A DNA stretch of 6,013 bases, taken from assembly GCA_023250175.1 (NCBI GenBank), contig JAHFBD010000144.1, forward strand, positions 1 to 6,013. Direction: 5' to 3'. Below the pieces are notes generated by a model. That model did no database searches. It was not told where the DNA came from and worked only from the letters and a program-made list of their open reading frames with translations. The position numbers were made by a program, and so were the translations under genes. The DNA is from Candidatus Melainabacteria bacterium (GTDB lineage Bacteria; Cyanobacteriota; Vampirovibrionia; 2-02-FULL-35-15). Position 1 is the stretch's first letter. Every line of letters begins with the position of its first letter. Of this stretch, positions 1 through 5,609 are shown piece after piece.

Positions 1-389
1 TCTGCTATATGTAATTTGTCTGGTGCATTGAGATGTAAAACTGTTGAAACAGACTCAGAGTGCTCTGCTTCTGCTTTTTTTATTGCACTGGTTGTAGCTT
101 CTCTTAATACGCTCGAGTCAAATTTTTCCTCATTATTACCAAGACCAACTAAGATTAGTTTTTTTGCAGGAGATGAATTGTCTAACCTTATAGACAATGT
201 TTCGCCAGGGTTACCTTTAAAATACTTTTCTTCGCTTAAAACCTTGGAAGCTAAATCAGCAACCTCTTTACCCAAAAGTCCCACATCTTCACTTATTCCT
301 TTTTCTGTTAATCTTTCCTTATAAATACCAGCGATTAATGTGTGATTTGAATTATCTTTTGATATTTCATTGCTTGTTTGAATCTTCAT
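1..389 (-). CDS. Second M17 leucyl aminopeptidase, N-terminal part (truncated by window edge)
   Basis: Reading leftward from an ATG at 389-387, the frame stays open to the window edge, giving about 129 residues. The translation aligns along its length with the N-terminal domain of the complete PepA at 632-2137. It has EEKYFKGNPGETLSIR against EENFQGKVGSTLVIR, then AKKLILVGLG against AKKIIIVGLG, then a similar LREA...SAIKKAEAE helix and VSTVLHLN against VSTILHGL. The start is supported by a strong Shine-Dalgarno, GAGGGGAG at 403-396, six bases before the ATG. M17 enzymes are cytoplasmic hexamers that release N-terminal amino acids from peptides using two metal ions, and this part is the non-catalytic N-terminal domain. 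The catalytic domain lies outside the window, so whether this copy is active cannot be judged. Family membership is well supported; functional specialisation relative to its neighbour is unknown. Confidence 0.88.
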   Translation of the reverse strand, partial: MKIQTSNEISKDNSNHTLIAGIYKERLTEKGISEDVGLLGKEVADLASKVLSEEKYFKGNPGETLSIRLDNSSPAKKLILVGLGNNEEKFDSSVLREATTSAIKKAEAEHSESVSTVLHLNAPDKLHIA

Positions 390-479
390 TTTTATCTCCC
401 CTCAAAAATATTATGCATATTTTGTTTCTACCTATCGCTCGTTTCGCACTAATGCTCAACTCACTCTTCCTTACAGGGC

Positions 480-509
480 GCTTTTTGGTGAATAAATCAC
501 ACAAAAAGC
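480..509. repeat. Inverted repeat (12-bp stem with one bulge)
   Basis: The left arm GCTTTTTGGTGA (480-491) pairs with TCAC (497-500) and CAAAAAGC (502-509). The loop is ATAAA and A501 is bulged. On the minus strand the hairpin would lie in the leader of the second aminopeptidase, about 90 bases before its start, and is not followed by a U-tract. It is therefore more likely a regulatory or processing structure than a terminator for pepA. Confidence 0.55.
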
Positions 510-574
510 TTATTTATTGTTTTATACATTATAGCTAGGCAGTAACAAAAACAGATTGTGCTTATTATACTAGC

Positions 575-595
575 TAAACACGTCTTTCATGTTTA
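575..595. repeat. Short hairpin downstream of pepA
   Basis: TAAACACG (575-582) and CATGTTTA (588-595) form an 8-bp stem, including one G-U pair in the minus-strand RNA, around the loop AAAGA. It lies about 37 bases past the pepA stop in the direction of transcription. No U-tract follows, so it could stabilise the mRNA 3' end but is not a classical terminator. Confidence 0.4.
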
Positions 596-631
596 AGAAT
601 CATTATTAACCTTTTTTACTAACGTTGAACT

Positions 632-2137
632 TTAAACATAATTTGTTAGATAGTTAACCAATGTTCTAACACCAACACCGGTTGGCCCTTTAGGTCCATA
701 GACATCTTCTTTATCAAGCCATGATGGACCAGCAATATCAATATGTACCCAAGGTATTTTATCTACATATTTTTCTATAAAGACAGCACCATTTTGTGCT
801 CCGGATTTTCCTTTTGAACCGGTGTTAATCATGTCGGCAATATCACTTTTAATTTTTTCTCTATCTTCTTCATAGAGAGGTAATTGCCACATTCTTTCTC
901 CAGCTTCATTTCCGGCTTCAATAATTTTATCTGCTAATTTTTGATTGTTTGTCATTACTCCACAAGCAGTATCTCCAAGTGCTACAACACAAGCTCCAGT
1001 TAATGTAGCAAGATCAATTATTTCATCTGGTTTTTGTCGAGTTACATATGACATGGCATCTGCTAAAGTGACTCTTCCTTCAGCATCAGTATTTAAAATC
1101 TCAATTGTTTTTCCATTCATTGCACGGATTACATCACCAGGTCTATAAGCAGTGCCGCTTGGCATATTTTCTGTAGCAGCAACTATCATTGTGATTGCAA
1201 CGTTTGGTTGTAATTCCTTCATTGTACTCATAGTAGCAATGACAGCAGCTGCACCAGACATGTCGTCCTTCATTGTTTCCATTGAGCTTGCGGGTTTTAG
1301 TGAAAGTCCTCCAGAATCAAAAGTGACACCTTTGCCCACGATAGCTATGTGTTTTTTAGGTTTATTCTTAGGGATATATTTTATTTCAATAAACTTTGGT
1401 GGCTCTTCACTACCTTGAGCTACAGCGAGAAATGCCCCCATTCCTAATTTCTCACAGTCTTTGCGATCAAGAACTTTTATCTTTAAATTGTTTTCACGAG
1501 CAACATGACGAGCAACATTAGCAAGCTTAGTCGGAGTGCTGACTATAGCAGGTTCAGTTACTAAATCCCGAGCTAATTTTTGAGCTTCAGCTATGAGAGT
1601 TCCTCTTTTTATTCCCGTCTCAATATTTTTAGCTAGAGTCTTGTGAGTTTCAGAGATTATTAATGTTTGAATCTCTTTTTTAGGTTCGTTTTTCTCCTTT
1701 GATTTATATTTATCAAATTTATAAGTTGCTAATAATGAAACCTCGCTAATTATTTGTGCAGTAAAGTCAGGCTTAATTTTTTCTAAATCTAAGCCATGTA
1801 AAATAGTGCTTACGGTTTTTCCATTTTCTTTTTGTGCACATCTTATAGAGCTGGCACAGGCTTTTCTTAAGGCTTCTGGTCCAAAATCTTTTCTTTCACC
1901 AAGTCCCACAATAATTATTTTCTTTGCTGATATTAGTCCATTTGTTCTTATGACTAAAGTAGAACCTACTTTACCTTGAAAATTTTCTTCTTTTATAACC
2001 TTAGTTAATAAGTTTTCTAAAGCAGTATCTAACAAATCTATGGAATGCCCATGATTTTTAGAACTTTGGAATATGCTTACAATTAAAATGTCACATGCGA
2101 TTTTTTCTATTGATTGATTTTTTAGTATTACTTTCAT
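632..2137 (-). CDS. pepA: Leucyl aminopeptidase (cytosol aminopeptidase, peptidase family M17)
   Basis: This is a complete 501-residue protein, the usual length for the family. Residues 1 to about 165 form the N-terminal domain, with KKIIIVGLG at 72-80. The catalytic domain follows, beginning around the family signature KLARDLVTEPA (187-197). All expected active-site residues are present: Lys269 and Asp274 in VGKGVTFDSGG, Lys281 in SLKP, Asp292 in KDDMSGA, and Asp351, Glu353 and Arg355 in NTDAEGR. The signature's usual final Leu is Val (NTDAEGRV), a mild change. The enzyme is expected to be a cytoplasmic hexamer with two metal ions per subunit, removing N-terminal residues in peptide turnover. 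Some PepA proteins also bind DNA, but nothing here tests that. The start is preceded by AAAGGA about 11 bases upstream. The gene is followed in the same direction by a paralog (1-389) and diverges from the 5S rRNA gene. Confidence 0.97.
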   Translation of the reverse strand: MKVILKNQSIEKIACDILIVSIFQSSKNHGHSIDLLDTALENLLTKVIKEENFQGKVGSTLVIRTNGLISAKKIIIVGLGERKDFGPEALRKACASSIRCAQKENGKTVSTILHGLDLEKIKPDFTAQIISEVSLLATYKFDKYKSKEKNEPKKEIQTLIISETHKTLAKNIETGIKRGTLIAEAQKLARDLVTEPAIVSTPTKLANVARHVARENNLKIKVLDRKDCEKLGMGAFLAVAQGSEEPPKFIEIKYIPKNKPKKHIAIVGKGVTFDSGGLSLKPASSMETMKDDMSGAAAVIATMSTMKELQPNVAITMIVAATENMPSGTAYRPGDVIRAMNGKTIEILNTDAEGRVTLADAMSYVTRQKPDEIIDLATLTGACVVALGDTACGVMTNNQKLADKIIEAGNEAGERMWQLPLYEEDREKIKSDIADMINTGSKGKSGAQNGAVFIEKYVDKIPWVHIDIAGPSWLDKEDVYGPKGPTGVGVRTLVNYLTNYV

Positions 2138-2184
2138 TTTGATTAAATTCCTTTCTTTAAACTAATGAAAAATTGTGAAAGATT

Positions 2185-2227
2185 AGTATATGAATCTAGA
2201 TTAATATAATGACGTTTGAAATCTAGA
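2185..2227 (-). promoter_or_regulatory. Possible pepA promoter with paired TCTAGA palindromes
   Basis: On the minus strand TATACT (2190-2185) is a good -10 match about 48 bases before the pepA ATG, but no convincing -35 lies 16-18 bases upstream. The perfect palindrome AATCTAGATT (2193-2202) sits in the expected spacer. A second imperfect copy, AATCTAGA (2220-2227), sits just beyond the expected -35. Both copies share the context TGA(A)ATCTAGA on the plus strand, with centres about 26 bases apart. This resembles an operator pair, but there is no direct evidence of binding. Confidence 0.3.
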
Positions 2228-2304
2228 AAATAGATACATCCGTAAAAAAATCGTATGAAAATCTCGGCTTAATTGGTATGACTATATCTTGTGCAATATA
2301 CTAC

Positions 2305-2334
2305 TTGCATTTTTATTTGCCAATAATATATAAT
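2305..2334 (+). promoter_or_regulatory. Sigma-70-type promoter of the 5S rRNA gene
   Basis: TTGCAT (2305-2310) and a perfect TATAAT (2329-2334) are separated by 18 bp. The expected transcription start, about 6-7 bases past the -10 box, falls at 2340-2341, the predicted mature 5' end of the 5S rRNA. This agreement supports independent transcription of the 5S gene with little or no leader. Confidence 0.65.
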
Positions 2335-2340
2335 GTTGGT

Positions 2341-2459
2341 TCCTTGGTATGAATGCGGCTAGATCACACTCGTTCCCATTCCGAACACGACGGTAAAGAC
2401 AGCTAGCAGTGACAATATTTAAACTGCAAGGTTTAGAAAAGATAACCATGTGCCAGGGA
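2341..2459 (+). rRNA. rrf: 5S ribosomal RNA
   Basis: The 119-nt segment has the conserved 5S core CGTTCCCATTCCGAACACGA and folds as a 5S rRNA. Helix I pairs 2341-2350 with 2450-2459 over ten pairs, several of them G-U, and its ends set the gene limits. Helix II pairs GCTAG (2358-2362) with CTAGC (2403-2407). Helix III closes with TCG (2370-2372) and CGA (2388-2390). A helix IV hairpin pairs 2420-2425 with 2430-2435 around a GCAA tetraloop. 5S rRNA joins the large ribosomal subunit central protuberance with proteins such as L5 and L18. The gene stands alone: a protein gene diverges upstream, no 23S end is present, and its own promoter and terminator bracket it. The distal arm is unusually AT-rich. 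Identification is confident; exact ends may shift by a base or two. Confidence 0.94.
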
Positions 2460-2463
2460 TTTT

Positions 2464-2498
2464 TAAAGCCTCTCATCTTGAGAGGCTTTATTTTTTTT
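2464..2498 (+). terminator. Intrinsic terminator of the 5S rRNA gene
   Basis: A perfect inverted repeat, TAAAGCCTCTC (2464-2474) and GAGAGGCTTTA (2480-2490), encloses the five-base loop ATCTT and is followed by eight Ts (2491-2498). It starts five bases after the 5S rRNA 3' end. The minus-strand gene at 2526-3209 ends only 27 bases away, but on that strand the stem is followed by AAAAATCC rather than a U-tract. It is therefore optimised for the 5S direction, and use by the opposing gene is only possible. Confidence 0.93.
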
Positions 2499-2525
2499 AG
2501 GCCTGTGAAAAATTATTTTGGAAAC

Positions 2526-3209
2526 TTATGCTGCTTTGTGTTGTTTTCCTGCTGGGTTTGAATATTTATCAGCTAAACCTTGTGCAGCTTTTCCGCCAGC
2601 GCCAGCAGCTATAAATGGTAACAATGCAGGATTAGATGCCTCAGTTTCAAGCTTTGCTAATCGAGTTGCATTTTTTGCAAGTGCAAGTGCAACGGATGGG
2701 ACGTTTTGAAATTCTTTTAGTGATTGTATATTTTCTAGTGCTACTGTTTTATCTTCTAGTCCGCCATTTTCTGCAATTTGTAAGCTGGCTCTTATAATTT
2801 TGTCTGCTCTTTTGCTTCGTGCAAATGCTGCATCAACAGAGTACTTACCACTTGCTATATCAACCTCTAATTCTCCGATTGATTTTAGAATCTCGGCCTT
2901 TGCACTAAATACACTTTTTGTGTTTTTTGCTAGTGTTTTGCCTGCTGCTTTTATTGCAGCATTTAATTGTTTTGAAATTTCAACTAGTTCTGATTGCTTG
3001 CCGGAAATATTAAACTGAGAACCTGCGGCTACTTGTAATTGTTGTTTTTGAGGCCCTTTAGGGAGTTTATTAATAGCTAAAGATGAATTTCCAATTTGAT
3101 CGCCAATATCTTTAACTTTGCGTAACTCACCTGTAACTTTTTCATGTAATACTTGTGGGCTAAATGAACCGGGTGCTATTCCGCCTTGTGCTGGTGCTAC
3201 TGGTGCCAT
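2526..3209 (-). CDS. Uncharacterised Ala/Lys-rich helical protein
   Basis: I do not recognise this 227-residue protein. About 17% of residues are Ala (38), Lys is also abundant, and there is no Cys or Trp. The first 18 residues are rich in Pro, Gly and Ala (MAPVAPAQGG...) and look disordered. Residues about 19-40, 72-120 and 125-190 have helix- or coiled-coil-like heptad character. The tail contains a short apolar Gly/Ala stretch (LLPFIAAGAGG, 196-206) and a basic end (GKQHKAA). There is no signal peptide or clear transmembrane span, so it is probably cytoplasmic, or exported by a route not visible here. The start is firm: AAGGAG lies eight bases before the ATG. It is convergent with the 5S rRNA gene and divergent from upp-eno. 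The long open frame with a good ribosome binding site argues for a real gene; its function is unknown. Confidence 0.82.
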   Translation of the reverse strand: MAPVAPAQGGIAPGSFSPQVLHEKVTGELRKVKDIGDQIGNSSLAINKLPKGPQKQQLQVAAGSQFNISGKQSELVEISKQLNAAIKAAGKTLAKNTKSVFSAKAEILKSIGELEVDIASGKYSVDAAFARSKRADKIIRASLQIAENGGLEDKTVALENIQSLKEFQNVPSVALALAKNATRLAKLETEASNPALLPFIAAGAGGKAAQGLADKYSNPAGKQHKAA

Positions 3210-3285
3210 TTGCTTTTCTCCTTGTAGTATCTTATATATTACTCTAAAACCAAAAGCTTAAAAACAAGAACTTAAATCTTCTTTT

Positions 3286-3315
3286 ATTATGACATAACCA
3301 AAGTTAATAAAGCAA
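3286..3315 (-). promoter_or_regulatory. Possible promoter of the Ala/Lys-rich protein gene
   Basis: On the minus strand, TTGCTT (3315-3310), an 18-bp spacer and CATAAT (3291-3286) form a plausible promoter. The bases TGT directly before CATAAT give an extended -10 context (TGTCATAAT). It would produce a leader of about 70 nt. In such AT-rich DNA chance matches are common, so support is modest. Confidence 0.38.
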
Positions 3316-3462
3316 TAGAAAATGTTAAGAGATAATAAATTTGTATTTTAATATTTGTAATATTTCTGCTGTTAAAATGAATTTGATTTTTATTTTTAAT
3401 CTTTACCTGGGTTAAGGATCAAGGTTAAGATTTTTAAAGAGTTAAAAATTAAAATGTAATTG

Positions 3463-3543
3463 TTTACTGTGGCAAATAGATTTTCAGTAAAACTTCAAAT
3501 TATGTTATTTAAAGAGTGAAGTTTATCTGATTTATTCAGTAAA
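3463..3543. repeat. Cluster of overlapping inverted and direct repeats upstream of upp
   Basis: TTTACTG (3463-3469) is the reverse complement of CAGTAAA, which occurs at 3485-3491 and again at 3537-3543. The two direct copies share the longer word TTCAGTAAA (3483-3491 and 3535-3543). Between them AAACTTCA (3490-3497) and TGAAGTTT (3517-3524) form a perfect 8-bp inverted repeat with a 19-base loop. The arrangement could be operator sites or alternative RNA stems in the upp leader. Confidence 0.5.
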
Positions 3544-3550
3544 GTGAGAG

Positions 3551-3611
3551 GTCTGTGGAAAGTTGGCTATGAGGAGCCATGTCACCGCAAGAGCCAACGG
3601 AAATATAAAGA
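3551..3611 (+). promoter_or_regulatory. Structured leader segment directly upstream of upp
   Basis: GTTGGCT (3562-3568) can pair perfectly with AGCCAAC (3592-3598) in a 7-bp long-range stem. Alternatively, TGGCT (3564-3568) can pair with AGCCA (3575-3579) in a tight hairpin with loop ATGAGG. The two pairings are mutually exclusive because GAGCCA occurs twice (3574-3579 and 3591-3596). The segment is GC-richer than its surroundings and ends 13 bases before the upp ATG. That start has only a weak Shine-Dalgarno (GGA ten bases away). This fits a cis-acting translational control element, but I could not match it to a PyrR-binding loop, purine, fluoride or other riboswitch class I know. Confidence 0.42.
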
Positions 3612-4259
3612 ATGCCTGTAATTAAAAGTCAAAATATTCTTGTTGAAAATTGGTTAAGTATTGCTAGGGATAAAAATACTCCTTCTGTTCAATTTAGAAG
3701 TGCAATAGAAAATATTGGTTTACTTTTATTTTCAGAAGCAATTTCTCAGGCAGTAAATGGAAATGCAAAAACATTAGTTACAAGAAAAGATATAAAAACA
3801 CCGTTAAAAAGAACTCAGGCAAATTTTATAGATCAAAAACATATTTATCTTATTCCAATATTACGAGCTGGTTTAGGAATGCTTGCAGGGATAAAAAATC
3901 TAGTTCCAGAGGCTAAAGTAGCACATGTAGGCTTGTATAGAAATGAGTTTACTTTACAACCACATTGGTATCTTGATAAACTACCAAAAAAAATTACTAA
4001 GAGAGCTACGTTTTTTATATTAGAACCCATGCTTGCTACAGGTGGAACAATAAGTGAAGTCTTACAAAGAATAATAATTTTAGGTTCGGTAAAAATATAT
4101 GTTATTAGTGCATTAATTGCAAGTGAAACAAAAAAAGCCCTCGAAAAGAAATTTCATCCTGTACATTTTTATGTTGCCGGTATAGATCCTGAATTAAATA
4201 ATAAAGGATATATTGTGCCTGGATTAGGAGATGCCGGAGATAGAGCGTTTAATTTATAA
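3612..4259 (+). CDS. upp: Uracil phosphoribosyltransferase
   Basis: The 215-residue protein converts uracil and PRPP to UMP and pyrophosphate in pyrimidine salvage, in the cytoplasm. The family length is about 208-220. Conserved blocks appear in order: WLSIARD...FRSA (14-31), IPILRAGLG (81-89), LYRNE..LQP (108-117), the PRPP-binding loop EPMLATGGT (138-146), IDPELN (191-196), and the uracil-binding C-terminus GYIVPGLGDAGDRAF (199-213). The first loop residue is Glu138 rather than the Asp of the E. coli enzyme. From memory, Glu here and the WLAIARD-like N-terminus are typical of cyanobacterial enzymes. The chosen start gives a normal N-terminus, and an in-frame TAA lies just upstream (3606-3608). 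The ribosome binding site is weak and preceded by a structured leader. It lies 24 bp before eno in the same direction. Confidence 0.96.
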   Translation: MPVIKSQNILVENWLSIARDKNTPSVQFRSAIENIGLLLFSEAISQAVNGNAKTLVTRKDIKTPLKRTQANFIDQKHIYLIPILRAGLGMLAGIKNLVPEAKVAHVGLYRNEFTLQPHWYLDKLPKKITKRATFFILEPMLATGGTISEVLQRIIILGSVKIYVISALIASETKKALEKKFHPVHFYVAGIDPELNNKGYIVPGLGDAGDRAFNL

Positions 4260-4283
4260 GTAAGGGTAAAAGGGTAAATTTAT

Positions 4284-5609
4284 ATGCAAAAATCAAAAAT
4301 TGAAAATATATATGCAAGAGAAATCTTAGATTCACGTGGAAACCCTACTGTGGAGGTAGAGGTGGAGCTTTCTAATTGTTTCATTGGAAGAGCTTCTGTG
4401 CCATCTGGTGCTAGTACTGGAGCGTTTGAAGCTGTTGAATTACGAGATGGAGATAAACAAAGATATCTTGGAAAAGGTGTTTTAACGGCGGTCCAAAATA
4501 TAAATGAAACCATTGCAAATAAATTACGTGGTAAAGAAATTGTATTAGATATAGAAAATGGACAAAAAGAGCTGGATAAGATTTTAATTGATTTGGATGG
4601 AACGGATAATAAAAGTAAATTAGGTGCCAATGCAATTCTTGGAGTTAGTTTAGCTTTTACCCGTGCAGCATCAAATGCTATGCACAAGCAATTGTTTGAA
4701 TTTTTGCAATCCTCAATTTTTGGTGCACAATCTTCAGTTCTTCTCCCAGTTCCAATGATGAATATTTTAAATGGCGGTAAACATGCTTTAGACTCTGTTG
4801 ATTTACAAGAATTTATGATTATGCCAATAGGTTCAAAATCTTTTAGTGAAGGATTGAGATGGTGTGTTGAGGTCTATCATTGCTTAAAATCCATTCTACA
4901 TACAAAAGGATTGAGTACTTCAATTGGTGATGAGGGAGGTTTTGCACCTTCACTTAAAGCTAATAATGAAGCAATTGAAATTATTCTTAATGCAATAGAA
5001 AAAACTGGATATAAACCAGGACATGATTTTTATTTAACTATTGATGCTGCTTCAACAGAGCTTTATAAAGAGGGGAGATATGTCTTAGCTAAAGAAGGAA
5101 AAATATTAACGTCTGAGCAAATGGTTGACTTCTATTCGAAGTGGGTAAAAGAGTACCCGATTTTCTCAATTGAAGATCCTTTGAGTGAAGAGGATTGGGA
5201 CGGGTGGAAAAAACTAACAAGTGTATTAGGAACTAAAGCTCAGATTGTTGGTGATGATTTATTTGTGACGAATATAAAAAGGTTAGAGAGAGGCATTAAG
5301 GAAAAGAGTGCTAATGCAATACTAATCAAGTTAAACCAGATTGGTACATTGACTGAAACTCTTGATGCAATTAAGCTTGCAAAAGAAAACAATTATAAAT
5401 GTGTAATTAGTCATAGAAGTGGTGAAACTGAAGATACTTTTATAAGTGACTTAGCTGTAGCAACAAGTGCTGGGCAAATTAAAACAGGTGCACCAGCAAG
5501 AACAGATAGAGTAGCTAAATACAATCAACTATTAAGGATTGAAGAGAAGCTGGGCAACAATGCTGTTTATGCAGGCTCAAAACTTCTTGCTGTAACTAAT
5601 AATAAGTAA
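4284..5609 (+). CDS. eno: Enolase (phosphopyruvate hydratase)
   Basis: The 441-residue protein interconverts 2-phosphoglycerate and phosphoenolpyruvate in glycolysis and gluconeogenesis. The usual bacterial length is about 430. It begins with the normal YAREILDSRGNPTVEVEV. Visible functional elements are the mobile loop SGAST (41-45), His167 in NGGKHA, Glu176 in QEFM, Glu217 in GDEGG, metal ligands Asp254, Glu297 (SIEDP) and an Asp of GDD (323-325), catalytic Lys349 (LIKLNQIG), and SHRSGETED (376-384) with DRVAKYNQL (408-416). NGGKHA has Lys where many bacteria have Glu or Ala, a position that varies in the family. The C-terminal RIEEKLGNNAVYAG resembles cyanobacterial enolases. AGGG about ten bases upstream serves as a modest ribosome binding site. 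Co-transcription with upp is likely given the 24-bp gap without a terminator. The enzyme is expected to be active. Confidence 0.98.
   Translation: MQKSKIENIYAREILDSRGNPTVEVEVELSNCFIGRASVPSGASTGAFEAVELRDGDKQRYLGKGVLTAVQNINETIANKLRGKEIVLDIENGQKELDKILIDLDGTDNKSKLGANAILGVSLAFTRAASNAMHKQLFEFLQSSIFGAQSSVLLPVPMMNILNGGKHALDSVDLQEFMIMPIGSKSFSEGLRWCVEVYHCLKSILHTKGLSTSIGDEGGFAPSLKANNEAIEIILNAIEKTGYKPGHDFYLTIDAASTELYKEGRYVLAKEGKILTSEQMVDFYSKWVKEYPIFSIEDPLSEEDWDGWKKLTSVLGTKAQIVGDDLFVTNIKRLERGIKEKSANAILIKLNQIGTLTETLDAIKLAKENNYKCVISHRSGETEDTFISDLAVATSAGQIKTGAPARTDRVAKYNQLLRIEEKLGNNAVYAGSKLLAVTNNK

Larger units (their letters stand above)
390..631. other. Spacer between tandem aminopeptidase genes
   Basis: This 242-bp gap separates the stop of the complete pepA from the start of its paralog, both on the minus strand. 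It contains two hairpins (575-595 and 480-509), a GC-richer patch at about 431-482, and two TATAAT boxes on the minus strand (569-564 and 533-528), neither with a good -35 element. No hairpin is followed by a U-tract on the minus strand, so I see no intrinsic terminator for pepA here. Read-through into the paralog, an internal promoter, or both are possible. I find no supportable gene in the gap. Confidence 0.6.
3210..3611. other. 402-bp divergent intergenic region
   Basis: This gap separates the divergent Ala/Lys-rich protein gene and upp-eno. The left part (about 3210-3330) carries the leader and a possible promoter of the minus-strand gene. The middle (about 3330-3455) is very AT-rich with no gene I can support. 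The right part (3463-3611) is dense in inverted repeats and ends in a GC-richer structured segment abutting upp. I find no convincing sigma-70 promoter for upp. Confidence 0.6.

Noticed and set aside
16..324. A 102-codon plus-strand frame at the left edge
   Set aside because: The opposite strand encodes a clear M17 N-terminal domain, so this frame is its shadow.
338..538. A 66-codon plus-strand frame over the second aminopeptidase start and the spacer
   Set aside because: It is antisense to a homology-supported N-terminus, has no Shine-Dalgarno before its ATG, and its apolar look comes from AT-rich codons.
2282..2476. A 64-codon minus-strand frame across the 5S rRNA gene
   Set aside because: It lies antisense to a well-folded 5S rRNA and half of its terminator, has no ribosome binding site of note, and its sequence is explained by the rRNA.
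3541..3611. Known riboswitch or small-RNA classes (PyrR loop, purine, fluoride, c-di-GMP, SRP, RNase P fragment) in the upp leader
   Set aside because: None of the conserved cores I know for these classes is present. Only the alternative stems can be supported.
4280..4687. A 135-codon minus-strand frame inside enolase
   Set aside because: It is antisense to the highly conserved N-terminal third of enolase and has no supporting features.
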